Assembly (NCBI GenBank): GCA_025359785.1 | Contig: JANYET010000055.1 | Location: 1 to 64,000 of the forward strand | Length of the DNA stretch: 64,000 nucleotides | Direction of reading: 5' to 3' | DNA from: Alphaproteobacteria bacterium | GTDB taxonomy: Bacteria > Pseudomonadota > Alphaproteobacteria > Caulobacterales > Caulobacteraceae | Shown: in pieces, positions 17,037-25,114 of the stretch | Numbering within the stretch: position 1 is the stretch's first letter | How the letters are laid out: every line of letters begins with the position of its first letter | Position numbers and translations under genes: made by a program | Notes under the pieces: generated by a model | The model's input: the letters and a program-made list of their open reading frames with translations, nothing else | The model's database searches: none | What the model was told of the DNA's origin: nothing

Positions 17037-19217
17037 CTACTGGCCGGGATGGTAGGTCCGCTCGGTGTGGCCCACCAGCTGGTCGGGATAGAAATAGACC
17101 TCGCGGAAATTGCCCGACGCATAGCGCTGGGCCTGGTCGTTGAAGTGCTTTGACGCCGGATCGCCGCTCTCGCCGCCGGCGCTGACGGCGCGGGCGTGGA
17201 CGCGCGGACCAAACTCCACCACCGCCACGAAGCTGTTGCCGCTCGAGCCGTAGTATTTCCGGGTGTCCGGATAGCGTTTGGCGCCGAACGAGGCCAGCGA
17301 GCCCCATTGCGCCGAGGCGAAGGGGATCGGGATGGACGGCTTGGCGTCGTCGAAATGCTGGGTGATCTCGTCGTCGATCCGCTGGAAGCGATTGATCTGG
17401 CCCCAGGGGGTCTTCCAGGTTCCGAAGTCCGTGCTCAGGCGGTCGGTTGCCTCGGCCAGGGCGTCTAGTCTTTCCGCCGCCGTCGCGCGGGTCGCCATGT
17501 AGTCATAGGTGTTGAGGCCGGCGGCCTTCGCGGCCGGCGCGACCTTGGCCCACAGCGCCTCGCCCCAGCCCACGGCCACCGAGGTCGCGACCGAGTCCGC
17601 CGACCAGCGGTCGTCCCAGGCGCGCAGGGTGGCGATCGGCTCGGCCAGTTTCGACTTCAGCGGATCGCCCGCCGGCGCGGCGTCGTAGGCGGCGACCAGT
17701 CCCGGGATCATCCGCTCGAAAGCCGGCAGCCAGGGATCGAAGTCCACGTCGATCAGGCCTTGCAGGGTCAGGCCGTGGGCGGCGCTCAGGACCTTGACCG
17801 CATGCGGCGTGCGCGGGTTCTCGCCCACCTGGTCCATGTAGCGCGGATAGTCGGCGCGCCTGGGGCTGTCGGCGCCCGCGGCCCACCAGGGGCCATCGTT
17901 GGAATTGAAGGTCCAGCCGCTGGCCGGATTCAGCACCTTGGGCATGTCGGCGAAGGCGGTCACGCCCTGCCAGTCCGTCGCGGGGTCGGCGCCGTCCACC
18001 GGCCTGGTGTAGTCGAACCGGCCGTCCCGCTTGGGCATGAATTGCGGCAGCAGCAGCGCGGTCTCGCCCTTGGAGTCGGCGAACAGGGTGTTGTTCGACG
18101 AATTGGCCGCCAGCGCCGCCACCTTCAGGAACCCGGCGAGGTCGGTGGTCTTGGTGCGGCCGAACGACTGTTCCAGCGCCGCGACCGGGCGGCTCATCAG
18201 CGCCATGGCGATCCACTTGCCGCCCTCTTCGGCGACGATGGGGCCATGGTGGGTGCGGTAGGTGGTGAAGACCTTGTGGGCCATGCCGCCGCCAGCGGTC
18301 CGATAGGGGACGTCGATGGTGGCGACGGTCACCGGCCGCAGCGCCGCGCCGTAGCGATAGAACAGCTTGCCGTCCTTCTTGACGATGGTCTCGGCGAACT
18401 CATCGACGGTGTCGGCCGCCGTGGTGGTGTGCATCCAGCCGGCGTGTTCGTTGAACCCCTGGTAGACGAAGAACTGGCCCCAGGTCGACGCGCCATAGGC
18501 GTTCAATCCCCGGTCACTCGACACCTGTTGCTCGGCGCGGAAGAAGAACGAGGTGTGCGGGTTGATCAGCAGCAGCGCGTGGCCGTCCTTGGTCAGCTTG
18601 GGACCGATGACGATGCCGTTCGAGCCAGACGGCTCCTTGAATTTCAGGGTCTCGTCGTCGGTGAGGGCGGCGGTCTGGACCTTGCCGTAGAAGGCCTCGA
18701 TCCCTTCCAGTGGCGCCTTCTCGATATCCGGCCCGATGCTGCCCTCGGTGAAGCTGAGCGCCATCCAGGGCTCGAAGTGCCTGATGACCTTCGGCGAGAC
18801 CTTCGGATGGGTCGCCAGATAGTAGTTCAGCCCGTCGGCCCAGCTGACCATCAGGGCCTTCAGCCAGGCTGGCGATTGGCCATATTTCGCTTTCAGATCA
18901 ACCGGATCGACGATCAGCTTCTGGCGCAGATCCTTCCAGATCGCCGCCTGGCCCTCGGTCTCGGCGCTACGGCCCAAGGCGGTGACGTAGTTCATCTCCA
19001 CGCGATTGAAGTCGTCCTCGGCCTGGGCGTAGATCATCCCGAACACGGCGTCGGCGTCGGTGTGCCCGTGGATATGGGCGATGCCCCAGTCGTCGCGCAC
19101 GATGCTCACCCGCGCGGCCTGGGCCTTCAGGTTGGCCCTGGGCGCGGCCGCCCCCGGGGCGGCGAGGGCGCAGGCGAGCCCCAGGGCGAGGGCTGCTGAA
19201 AGACAGGTCTTCGACAT
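17037..19217 (-). CDS. Penicillin acylase family protein (Ntn hydrolase)
   Basis: A 726-residue precursor of the penicillin G acylase / acylhomoserine lactone acylase superfamily. These are exported and cut into two chains, leaving an N-terminal Ser nucleophile on the beta chain. The cleavage Gly-Ser is at Ser199 in PSGSNGIVIG. The signal peptide (MSKTCLSAALALGLACALAAPGAA) ends near residue 25. Other family motifs are VSIVRDDWGIAHIHGHTDADAVFGMIYAQAEDDF and LLLINPHTSFFF. Substrate cannot be read from the sequence; beta-lactams, acyl-homoserine lactones and N-acyl amino acids are all possible. I chose the ATG at 19217 (GGGGATTT upstream) over one at 19334. Two hairpins and a tiny frame lie upstream on the same strand. 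Confidence 0.88.
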   Translation of the reverse strand: MSKTCLSAALALGLACALAAPGAAAPRANLKAQAARVSIVRDDWGIAHIHGHTDADAVFGMIYAQAEDDFNRVEMNYVTALGRSAETEGQAAIWKDLRQKLIVDPVDLKAKYGQSPAWLKALMVSWADGLNYYLATHPKVSPKVIRHFEPWMALSFTEGSIGPDIEKAPLEGIEAFYGKVQTAALTDDETLKFKEPSGSNGIVIGPKLTKDGHALLLINPHTSFFFRAEQQVSSDRGLNAYGASTWGQFFVYQGFNEHAGWMHTTTAADTVDEFAETIVKKDGKLFYRYGAALRPVTVATIDVPYRTAGGGMAHKVFTTYRTHHGPIVAEEGGKWIAMALMSRPVAALEQSFGRTKTTDLAGFLKVAALAANSSNNTLFADSKGETALLLPQFMPKRDGRFDYTRPVDGADPATDWQGVTAFADMPKVLNPASGWTFNSNDGPWWAAGADSPRRADYPRYMDQVGENPRTPHAVKVLSAAHGLTLQGLIDVDFDPWLPAFERMIPGLVAAYDAAPAGDPLKSKLAEPIATLRAWDDRWSADSVATSVAVGWGEALWAKVAPAAKAAGLNTYDYMATRATAAERLDALAEATDRLSTDFGTWKTPWGQINRFQRIDDEITQHFDDAKPSIPIPFASAQWGSLASFGAKRYPDTRKYYGSSGNSFVAVVEFGPRVHARAVSAGGESGDPASKHFNDQAQRYASGNFREVYFYPDQLVGHTERTYHPGQ

Positions 19218-19286
19218 GCTGGAAATCCCCGAACCGATGCCGCTGAACTTCGCAGGCAAACGGCGGAATGCAAGGACCGGAAATGC

Positions 19287-19318
19287 GAAAGGCCGCCCTG
19301 TCGCCAGGACGGCCTTTC
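19287..19318. terminator. Strong hairpin upstream of penicillin acylase gene
   Basis: GAAAGGCCG-CCCTG and CAGG-CGGCCTTTC form a long stem with a short loop, between the tiny frame (ending 19366) and the acylase start (19217). Neither side has a good T tract, so it may be a Rho-assisted terminator, an attenuator or an mRNA-stabilising stem. Confidence 0.5.
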
Positions 19319-19365
19319 CATAGTCGGACCGCATAGCGGTACGCGACCCTATGCCAGAGCTAGGC

Positions 19366-19434
19366 CTAGGCGCGGACCCCGCGAGCGGAGGTCCAGGTCA
19401 CGGTCACCGGGCTACGGTTTTCACTATGAGGCAC
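19366..19434 (-). CDS. Putative 22-residue peptide with extreme Shine-Dalgarno
   Basis: A GTG-started frame of 22 codons beginning MPHSENRSPV and ending ARGVRA, stop TAG at 19366-19368. The region just upstream (19436-19449, minus strand) reads AAAGGAGGTGATCC. This is the full complement of the 16S rRNA 3' tail, far longer than any other ribosome site in the window, placed 7 bases from the GTG. The last codons overlap a strong hairpin (19374-19394), and another hairpin follows at 19287-19318 before the penicillin acylase gene. It could be a leader peptide for that gene or an independent small protein. I know no function. It is too short for standard gene callers. Confidence 0.5.
   Translation of the reverse strand: MPHSENRSPVTVTWTSARGVRA
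19374..19394 (-). promoter_or_regulatory. Hairpin overlapping the 3' end of the tiny frame
   Basis: GGACCTCCGC pairs with GCGGGGTCC around a 2-base loop with one bulge, covering the last codons of the 22-residue frame. Ribosome movement through the frame would melt it, the usual logic of translation-coupled attenuation. Regulation itself is inferred. Confidence 0.45.
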
Positions 19435-19435
19435 T

Positions 19436-19449
19436 GGATCACCTCCTTT
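19436..19449 (-). promoter_or_regulatory. Full-length anti-SD-complementary ribosome binding site
   Basis: AAAGGAGGTGATCC pairs with the whole 16S 3' tail (GGATCACCTCCTTT). It sits 7 bases (from the GGAGG core) before the GTG of the tiny frame at 19434. Confidence 0.7.
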
Positions 19450-19517
19450 CAGTTGCTGAGCAAGGACTCACAATATGGGTCCCTTTGGGCGCGCGTGCAA
19501 ACGCCGCTTTGCCGGGT

Positions 19518-21305
19518 TCAGCGCGCGGCGTGCGGTCGCGCCTTTTGCGCCTGCTGTTCTGCGAGGCTGGTGCGGCGGCGCAGGGCCTGGACGGGGCGGT
19601 CGAGCTTGTCCAGCGCCTCGATGGTGGCCCGATAACCCTCGGCGACGGCGGGGGCATAGGCGCTGAAGTCGCGGATTTCGACCTTCGAGGTGTCCGGCAT
19701 CACCAGCACGTCGGTGGCGTCGCGGGCGGCGGTCAGGTCCCGCGATGTCGAGACCGTGGCCGCGCGCATCAGCAGCGAGACGATCGGCGGGCCATTGCGC
19801 CACTGGCCCGACCAGATCCAGCGCCAGACGGACGCCGGCCGCGCGACGTCGTCGGCGGTGATGCTGCGGCCGCTGGTGACATCGACGCCGACGATCGGCC
19901 CAAGCTGGCTCATCCGCATCACGTCGGCTGGGAAGTTCTTCATCACCGCGCCGTCCACCAGCACGTTCTGGTCGTCCGTGGCCGGCGGCAGGATGCCCGG
20001 CAGCGAGATCGAGGCCCGCAGGGCTCGGCGCAGCAGGCCGCGTCGGTGCATCTGATAGGCGCCGGTCGTGAGATTCGACGACAGGCAGAAGAACGGCAGC
20101 CAGAGGTCGGCGATCTGGGTCTCGCCGAAATGGTGGGCCAGCCGCTCGTTGACCTTCAGGCCATGGGTCATGGCCAGCAGGGGGAAGGCGATGTCGGCCA
20201 GGGGGCTGGTGTCGACGAAGGCCTCCCGGATGCGGGTTTCCAGCTCCGCGTCGTCCCAGCCCATGGCGACGCCCGCGGCGATCACCGCGCCCATGGACAC
20301 GCCGCCCACGAAGTCGATCGGCACCCCGCGTTCACGCAGCGCGCGAACGGCGCCCACATGCGCATAGGCCCGCGCCCCGCCGCCGGACAGCACCAGGCCC
20401 ACCGACTGGCCGGTGACCACGCGCGCGATCCGCTGCAGGTCGCCTTCATGGTCGCGGCGCACGTGAAACAGGCGTGCGGGCTTGGCGATATCGGCCCAGT
20501 CCTCGGAGCCCGAGGGCCGGTGGGTGTCGGCGGGGTGCAGCAGGATCAGGTCGACCAGCATCTGGGCCTGCAGCGGCGAGGGCACGTCGACCAGCGTCTC
20601 GGCCTTGGGCGGGGTCCGGTCGCCGCGGCCGACCCGGAACAGCCGGTCCACCTGGCGCGCCACCACCTGGCGCCAGCCGCCGTCGCCCACTTCAGCGACG
20701 TAGAGGACGAAATCGTGGGTGCGCTCGACGTCGGAGAACCATTCGGTGGGCGCGGTCTGGGCCTCGGCGCCGATGGTGGTGACGTCATAGCCCAGCTTGA
20801 CGATCTCGCGGGCCAGCCGCTCAACCAGGGGCCGCAGCACCCCGGACTGGCCCAGCGAGACGAAGCCGAACACCGAGGGTTCGCCGACCCCGCCGCGGGT
20901 CACCGCCTGGCGCGAGCGCAGCATCATCAGCTTGGCGAGTTCGATCATCACCGCGGTGTCGGCCTCGCAGGCCTCGAAGAACACGTCGCGCGGCACGGCG
21001 ATGATCTCTGAGTCGCGCAGGGCCACCACGTCGGCGGAGTGCGGCGCGTCGGCGATCAGCGACATCTCGCCGGCCGGCTCGCCCGGCCGGATCACGCCCA
21101 GGAATTGAATCTCGTGGCCCTGTTCACGCCGGAACGCGCCGAGCCGTCCAGCGCGGACGAAATACAGCTGCTCCGACCGGTCACCGGCGGAAAACAGCGT
21201 CTGGCCGCCCGGCAGGGAGAACCACACGGCCTCCTGCTGCACGCGCTCCTGATGAAAGAGCCGCGCCAGCGCCGACTCATCGGGAATGTCAGGAAGCTGC
21301 GCCAC
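19518..21305 (-). CDS. Patatin-like phospholipase with cyclic-nucleotide-binding-like domain
   Basis: A 595-residue protein resembling neuropathy target esterase-type lysophospholipases. Residues about 20-130 form a cNMP-binding-like domain (LFSAGDRSEQLYFVRAGRLGAF, IRPGEPAGEMSLIADAPHSADVVA). A middle region (145-280) has the Rossmann-like pattern seen in this family. The patatin domain starts near 300: oxyanion loop GLVLSGGGARAYAHVGA, nucleophile elbow GGVSMGA with Ser337, and catalytic Asp451 in LVDGAVMKN. It probably hydrolyses membrane phospholipids from the cytoplasmic side. Whether it binds cyclic nucleotide is uncertain. The tiny frame with the extreme ribosome site lies 84 bases downstream on the same strand. 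Confidence 0.92.
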   Translation of the reverse strand: MAQLPDIPDESALARLFHQERVQQEAVWFSLPGGQTLFSAGDRSEQLYFVRAGRLGAFRREQGHEIQFLGVIRPGEPAGEMSLIADAPHSADVVALRDSEIIAVPRDVFFEACEADTAVMIELAKLMMLRSRQAVTRGGVGEPSVFGFVSLGQSGVLRPLVERLAREIVKLGYDVTTIGAEAQTAPTEWFSDVERTHDFVLYVAEVGDGGWRQVVARQVDRLFRVGRGDRTPPKAETLVDVPSPLQAQMLVDLILLHPADTHRPSGSEDWADIAKPARLFHVRRDHEGDLQRIARVVTGQSVGLVLSGGGARAYAHVGAVRALRERGVPIDFVGGVSMGAVIAAGVAMGWDDAELETRIREAFVDTSPLADIAFPLLAMTHGLKVNERLAHHFGETQIADLWLPFFCLSSNLTTGAYQMHRRGLLRRALRASISLPGILPPATDDQNVLVDGAVMKNFPADVMRMSQLGPIVGVDVTSGRSITADDVARPASVWRWIWSGQWRNGPPIVSLLMRAATVSTSRDLTAARDATDVLVMPDTSKVEIRDFSAYAPAVAEGYRATIEALDKLDRPVQALRRRTSLAEQQAQKARPHAAR

Positions 21306-21401
21306 GGCCCCAGCCTAGCTTGGCGGCCGGTTCGCCGCTATGGCCCGCCGCATCGTCGCGGCCCTCTGGTCAAACACCGGCCAGCACCCTAATCCGAGGT
21401 C

Positions 21402-21812
21402 ATGCCTCTTCACCTGATCAAGCTCTGCGTCGGCGCGGCGAGCGTCGAGGATCTGCTGCAATGGCACAGGATCCACGGCGACCCCGATGGCCACTGGACG
21501 ATGCGCACCCGCCAGACGCCGAAGCGCGCCGCCGAGCTGGTCGATGGCGGCTCGCTCTATCGGGTGTTCAAGGGTGTGATCCTTTGCCGGCAGGCGATCC
21601 TGGCGGTGAATACGGTGGGCGAGGGCCCCAACGCGCGCTGCGAGGTGACGCTGGATCCCGAGACGGTCCGCGTGGCCCCGACGCCGCGCCGCGCCTTCCA
21701 GGGCTGGCGCTATCTGGAGCCGAAGGACGCGCCGGAGGACCTGTCGATCGAGAGCTTTGGCGATTTGCCGCAGGAGCTTGCCCGGCAGCTGCGCGAAGCC
21801 GGCGCCTGGTAG
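21402..21812 (+). CDS. DUF1489 family protein
   Basis: A 136-residue protein matching DUF1489, an alphaproteobacterial family of unknown function. Family features seen are the N-terminal MPLHLIKLCVGAASVEDL, then TRQTPKRAAELVDGGSLYRVFKGVILCRQAIL and a C-terminal AFQGWRYLEPKDAP. It has no signal peptide or membrane segment and is likely cytoplasmic. It is divergent from the patatin gene, with about 95 bases between, and lies upstream of mipZ on the same strand with a 114-base gap. Confidence 0.85.
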   Translation: MPLHLIKLCVGAASVEDLLQWHRIHGDPDGHWTMRTRQTPKRAAELVDGGSLYRVFKGVILCRQAILAVNTVGEGPNARCEVTLDPETVRVAPTPRRAFQGWRYLEPKDAPEDLSIESFGDLPQELARQLREAGAW

Positions 21813-21926
21813 GTATCCACAGCCGGCGACGATCCGCGCGTTGACCTCCATCGGCGGCGCGCGCTCCTCTAGGCGCTAAGCGATTCGGCCGTTGCCGAGT
21901 CCTCTAGGGCCGATCCCTAAGGAGTT

Positions 21927-22766
21927 ATGAGCATGCCGCAGGCCAGCGTCATCGTGGTCGGCAACGAAAAGGGCGGGGCCGGCAAGTCCACCATCGCCAT
22001 CCATACCGCCACCGCCCTGCTGCACGCCGACGCCAAGGTGGCGGTGCTCGATCTGGACCTGCGTCAGCAGTCCACGTCGCACTTCTTCGCCCACCGCCGC
22101 GCGTGGCTGGACGCTAACGGGGCCACGGCGCCGATGCCGATCGAACACCCGCTGAGCGCCAATGACACCGCTCTGGCCAAGGCCACCGACGAAGAGGCGC
22201 TGGCCCGTTTCGAGGAGGCGTTCGCCCACGCCAGCGAAGAGGCCGACTTCGTGCTGATCGACACACCCGGCAGCGACACGGCGATCAGCCGCGCCGCCCA
22301 CGGCCTGGCCGACCTGATCGTTACGCCGATGAACGACAGCTTCGTGGACTTCGACATGCTGGGTATCGTCGATCCGGTGACGCTCGAGCTGACCCGCCAC
22401 AGCCTCTACTCCGAGACCGTGTGGAACAGTCGCAAGGCCCGCGCCATCAAGGACCGCAAACAGATCGACTGGGTGGTGCTGCGCAACCGCCTGGCGCCCA
22501 CCGAGGCCCGCAACCGTAAGCGCCTGGACGAGCGGGTCGAGACGCTGTCGCGCAAGGTCGGCTTCCGTATCGGGCCGGGCCTGCGTGACCGGGTGATCTA
22601 CCGCGAACTGTTCCCCTTCGGCCTGACGGTGGCGGACCTGTCGCCGACCATCCGGCCCGTCGCGATGTCGCTGCAGCACGTGGCGGCGCGCCAGGAACTG
22701 CGGGCGCTGATGACCGCGCTCGGCCTCTCGGGGTTCTCCGACGGCGAGCAGATCGCCGCGGAATAG
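21927..22766 (+). CDS. mipZ: MipZ, ParA-like ATPase positioning the division site
   Basis: A 279-residue P-loop ATPase of the MipZ subgroup. In Caulobacter, MipZ forms gradients from the ParB-bound poles and blocks FtsZ polymerisation away from midcell. Seen here are the deviant Walker A GNEKGGAGKST (signature Lys15, catalytic-loop Lys20), the Walker A'-like VAVLDLDLRQQSTSHFF and the Walker B-like FVLIDTPGSDTAIS. The stretch DWVVLRNRLAPTEARNRKRLDE is characteristic of MipZ rather than of chromosome ParA. The start has AAGGAG upstream. A J-domain gene follows after 8 bases and may be cotranscribed. Essential in relatives. Confidence 0.95.
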   Translation: MSMPQASVIVVGNEKGGAGKSTIAIHTATALLHADAKVAVLDLDLRQQSTSHFFAHRRAWLDANGATAPMPIEHPLSANDTALAKATDEEALARFEEAFAHASEEADFVLIDTPGSDTAISRAAHGLADLIVTPMNDSFVDFDMLGIVDPVTLELTRHSLYSETVWNSRKARAIKDRKQIDWVVLRNRLAPTEARNRKRLDERVETLSRKVGFRIGPGLRDRVIYRELFPFGLTVADLSPTIRPVAMSLQHVAARQELRALMTALGLSGFSDGEQIAAE

Positions 22767-22774
22767 GGCGGCCG

Positions 22775-23200
22775 ATGATCTATCTCGCGCTCGGCGCCGT
22801 CGTGCTCTGGCTCCTCGTGGGCCTGGGACGCGGCAAGATGGTCTTTCCGCGGCGCGAGTGGCGACTGGTCTCCGGCGCCGTCTCGGTCGCTGCCTTCGCC
22901 GCGGCGGCTTACGTCGGGCTGCGTGGGGGCTGGGAAATCTCCATCGTCTTGGTGGTCCTGGGCCTGTGGCTGGCGGCCACGGCGCGGATCAATGGCCCGG
23001 CGCCTGTCGCGCCCCGCGCCTGGCCGCGCATGAGCGACAAGGAAGCCCGCTCGATCCTGGGCGTCGGGCCGGATGCCGACGAGGGCGAGATTCAGGCGGC
23101 CTATACCCGCCTGATGCGCATGGCTCACCCCGACAAGGGCGGCACGACCGGCCTGGCGACGCAGCTCAACGCCGCGCGCGATCGGCTGCTCGGGGGGTAG
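22775..23200 (+). CDS. Membrane-anchored J-domain (DnaJ-like) protein
   Basis: A 141-residue protein with two N-terminal membrane spans (residues about 2-15 and 28-70, split by a basic loop KMVFPRREWR) and a short C-terminal J domain (about 90-141). The J domain has ARSILGVGPDADEGEIQAAY, the HPD motif in MRMAHPDKGG, and an LNAARDRLLG end. J domains stimulate the ATPase of DnaK; the membrane anchor suggests a local co-chaperone at the inner membrane, similar in layout to Tim14/Pam18-type proteins. It follows mipZ by 8 bases, a linkage also seen in Caulobacterales. The client is unknown. Confidence 0.85.
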   Translation: MIYLALGAVVLWLLVGLGRGKMVFPRREWRLVSGAVSVAAFAAAAYVGLRGGWEISIVLVVLGLWLAATARINGPAPVAPRAWPRMSDKEARSILGVGPDADEGEIQAAYTRLMRMAHPDKGGTTGLATQLNAARDRLLGG

Positions 23201-23231
23201 GGCGCGGCTCAATCGGCGCCCCTCTTTTGAT

Positions 23232-23415
23232 GGTCATGGCCGTCCCTTGTGGCGGCTATCCAGACACGCCGACGCGCGCCATGGGAACGATGGCGCCGCC
23301 GAGCCTCGTCTTGCACCGGCAGTGTTTCTGGATTCCCAGCACGGCGTCGCCGCGCTCCTGGGCCGAGAATGACGAGCAGAATTGTAGATAGCTCGCGATC
23401 CAACTCAGCCGCCGA
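23232..23415 (-). repeat. Dispersed ~190 bp intergenic repeat, copy C (inverted)
   Basis: Read on the minus strand it aligns with copies A and B over its full length (GGCGGCTGAGTTGGATCGCG at one end, ACAAGGGACGGCCATGAC at the other). It sits between the convergent J-domain and D,D-carboxypeptidase genes. Confidence 0.8.
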
Positions 23416-23442
23416 AGGGGCTAGAGCAACCCGACCCGCCGG

Positions 23443-24744
23443 TCAGGCCGGCTGGATGACCATACAGGCGAGGCGCTTGGCCTTCAGGGCGCGGCAGGCG
23501 ACCTTGGCGTCGGTCTCGGTGAAGCCGGTGAACACCGCCTTGTATTTGCGGCCGGCTTTGTCCGTCGCGCCCCGGGCGCCGTCGAACTGGCCGGAGAACT
23601 TCTTTTCCACCAGGGCGATCTGGGCGTGGGCGTCGGACTTGGAACGGAACTCTCCGACCTGGACGGCCCATTTGGCCTTCACGACCTTGGCCCGCTCTCC
23701 CGCTGCCTGGACGTCGCGGCCCTTGCGCAGCGTCACGTCGATCTTCGCGGACCGGGCCGAAGGCTGGCCGGTCAGCTCGATCTTCAGCTGGTCCTGGTCG
23801 CCGTCGCCTTGCTCGCTGGGCGGGCGCACGATCGGGCCGGACAGCTCCTGCGGCCCGAACATGTTCTGCGCCACGACGATCTTCTCGCCCATGGCGCGGC
23901 GGCGCTGGACGTTGAAGCCGGTGAGCAGCAGGTCTTCGGCGTTCTGATCACGGCTGACCCGGGTGGGGCCGCCCATCACCACCACGATCAGGCGGCGGTT
24001 GTCGCGCACGCCGGAGATGGCGATGTTGAAGCCTGAGGCATTGGTGAAGCCGGTCTTCAGGCCGTCGACGCCGGGACCCAGCAGGTGGTTGTGGCTGCCG
24101 ATCTCGCGGCCCCGGAAGTTGAACGCCTCCAGGCTGAAGTAGTGATAGTACTGCGGGTAATCCCGCATCACCGCCCGCGACAGGATCGCGATGTCCCGCG
24201 CCGAGCTCAGGTTACGGCTGTCGGGCAGGCCGTTGGCGTTGACGAAGTGGGTGTTCTGCATGCCCAGCTCCTGGGCGCGCAGCGTCATGAGCGCGGCAAA
24301 GCGGCTCTCCGTGCCGGCGATCTTCTCGCCCATGGCGACGGCGGCGTCATTGGCCGACAAGGTCGTCATCGCCGAGATGGCCTCGTTGACCGTCACCGAG
24401 TCGCCGGAGCGGACGCCCAGCTTGGACGGCGCCTGAGCCGCCGCGTGCGGCGAGAACGCCACCCGGTCGTCGAGGCGCATCTTGCCGGCGGCGAGCTGCT
24501 CGAACGTCAGATAGAGCGTCATGATCTTGGTGATCGAGGCCGGATAGCGCGGGCTGTCAGCGTGCTTGGCGTAGAGGATTTCGCCGGATTTCGCATCCAC
24601 CACGATGGCGGCGTACTTGGTCTGCGATGCCGCCATCAAATCCTGGAAGTCGGGAATTTGCGCCGCGGCCGGCGTGGCGGCGGAGAAGGCGGTGGTGGCG
24701 GCCAGACCTAACGCTAGGAACAGGCGGCGAGCGTGCTGGATCAT
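23443..24744 (-). CDS. D-alanyl-D-alanine carboxypeptidase (PBP5/6 type) with SPOR domain
   Basis: A 433-residue penicillin-binding protein that trims the terminal D-Ala from peptidoglycan stem peptides in the periplasm. The signal peptide ends near residue 28 (TPAAAQ). The three active-site motifs are complete: SxxK at Ser70-Lys73 (SITK), SxN at Ser130-Asn132 (SAN) and KTG at 230-232. After the catalytic domain a Lys/Arg-rich linker leads to a C-terminal SPOR-type domain (about 355-433, WAVQVGEFRSKSDAHAQIALV). This domain would target the enzyme to septal glycan. The fused arrangement is common in alphaproteobacteria, in place of the membrane-anchoring helix of E. coli PBP5. It has its own divergent promoter region upstream, shared with the phasin. 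Confidence 0.94.
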   Translation of the reverse strand: MIQHARRLFLALGLAATTAFSAATPAAAQIPDFQDLMAASQTKYAAIVVDAKSGEILYAKHADSPRYPASITKIMTLYLTFEQLAAGKMRLDDRVAFSPHAAAQAPSKLGVRSGDSVTVNEAISAMTTLSANDAAVAMGEKIAGTESRFAALMTLRAQELGMQNTHFVNANGLPDSRNLSSARDIAILSRAVMRDYPQYYHYFSLEAFNFRGREIGSHNHLLGPGVDGLKTGFTNASGFNIAISGVRDNRRLIVVVMGGPTRVSRDQNAEDLLLTGFNVQRRRAMGEKIVVAQNMFGPQELSGPIVRPPSEQGDGDQDQLKIELTGQPSARSAKIDVTLRKGRDVQAAGERAKVVKAKWAVQVGEFRSKSDAHAQIALVEKKFSGQFDGARGATDKAGRKYKAVFTGFTETDAKVACRALKAKRLACMVIQPA

Positions 24745-24950
24745 GCTTCGTCCGTCGAATCAAAGGTTTGAGAACGGCTGCTCGACCGCCCTTGAATCTA
24801 CTTAGCATGACAGCCCGAACCTGAAATTAGAGTAAACAGGAGTTGAACAGACGTTTTTGTCGCGGTGCGCCGCGAGAGGGCAAAAGCTGGCGCGCCGCCC
24901 GCCGCATACGGGGCCGCATACGGGGTCATATCCAGGGCCGTATCCAGAAA

Positions 24951-24990
24951 TTGTGCACTGCACAAAAAAACGTTGACTGCTGCACTGCAA
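24951..24990. promoter_or_regulatory. PhaR-like TGC-rich operator sites upstream of phasin
   Basis: Two TGCACTGCA boxes (24954-24962 and 24981-24989) are 27 bases apart, the first inside the palindrome TTGTGCACTGCACAA. A third, TGCACTGC, is at 25073-25080. In Paracoccus and Rhodobacter the repressor PhaR binds TGC-rich sites of this kind before phasin genes and is released by PHB. No phaR is in the window, so the assignment is by analogy. Confidence 0.55.
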
Positions 24991-25035
24991 CATGAGAAAA
25001 CCCGGCTGCGTTTACCGGGCGATCGCCCCCGACTC

Positions 25036-25080
25036 GTCAAGTTTCGAATTATCAAGTCGCGAATCATCAAGTTGCACTGC
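25036..25080 (+). repeat. Three tandem 15-base repeats before the phasin start
   Basis: Units GTCAAGTTTCGAATT, ATCAAGTCGCGAATC and ATCAAGTTGCACTGC share TCAAGT at the same phase and end 34 bases before the phasin ATG. The last unit runs into the third TGCACTGC box. Confidence 0.65.
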
Positions 25081-25114
25081 GGCAAGAGCCGCGCACCAAA
25101 CCAGGAGCTGACCC

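Larger units (their letters stand above)
24745..25114. other. Regulatory region between carboxypeptidase and phasin genes
   Basis: A 370-base divergent gap with no supported gene but much structure: a 12-base tandem pair CCGCATACGGGG around 24901-24924, a near-perfect palindrome TTGTGCACTGCACAA at 24951-24965, repeated TGCACTGCA boxes, and three 15-base units at 25036-25080. Composition is lower in GC than the flanking genes, as expected for a control region. Confidence 0.6.

Noticed and set aside
19434..19450. Plus strand matches the last 17 bases of 16S rRNA (CTGGATCACCTCCTTTC), suggesting an rRNA fragment
   Set aside because: The match stops at the anti-Shine-Dalgarno tail; no other 16S sequence lies next to it. 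Read on the other strand it is an ideal ribosome site for a short frame, a better explanation.
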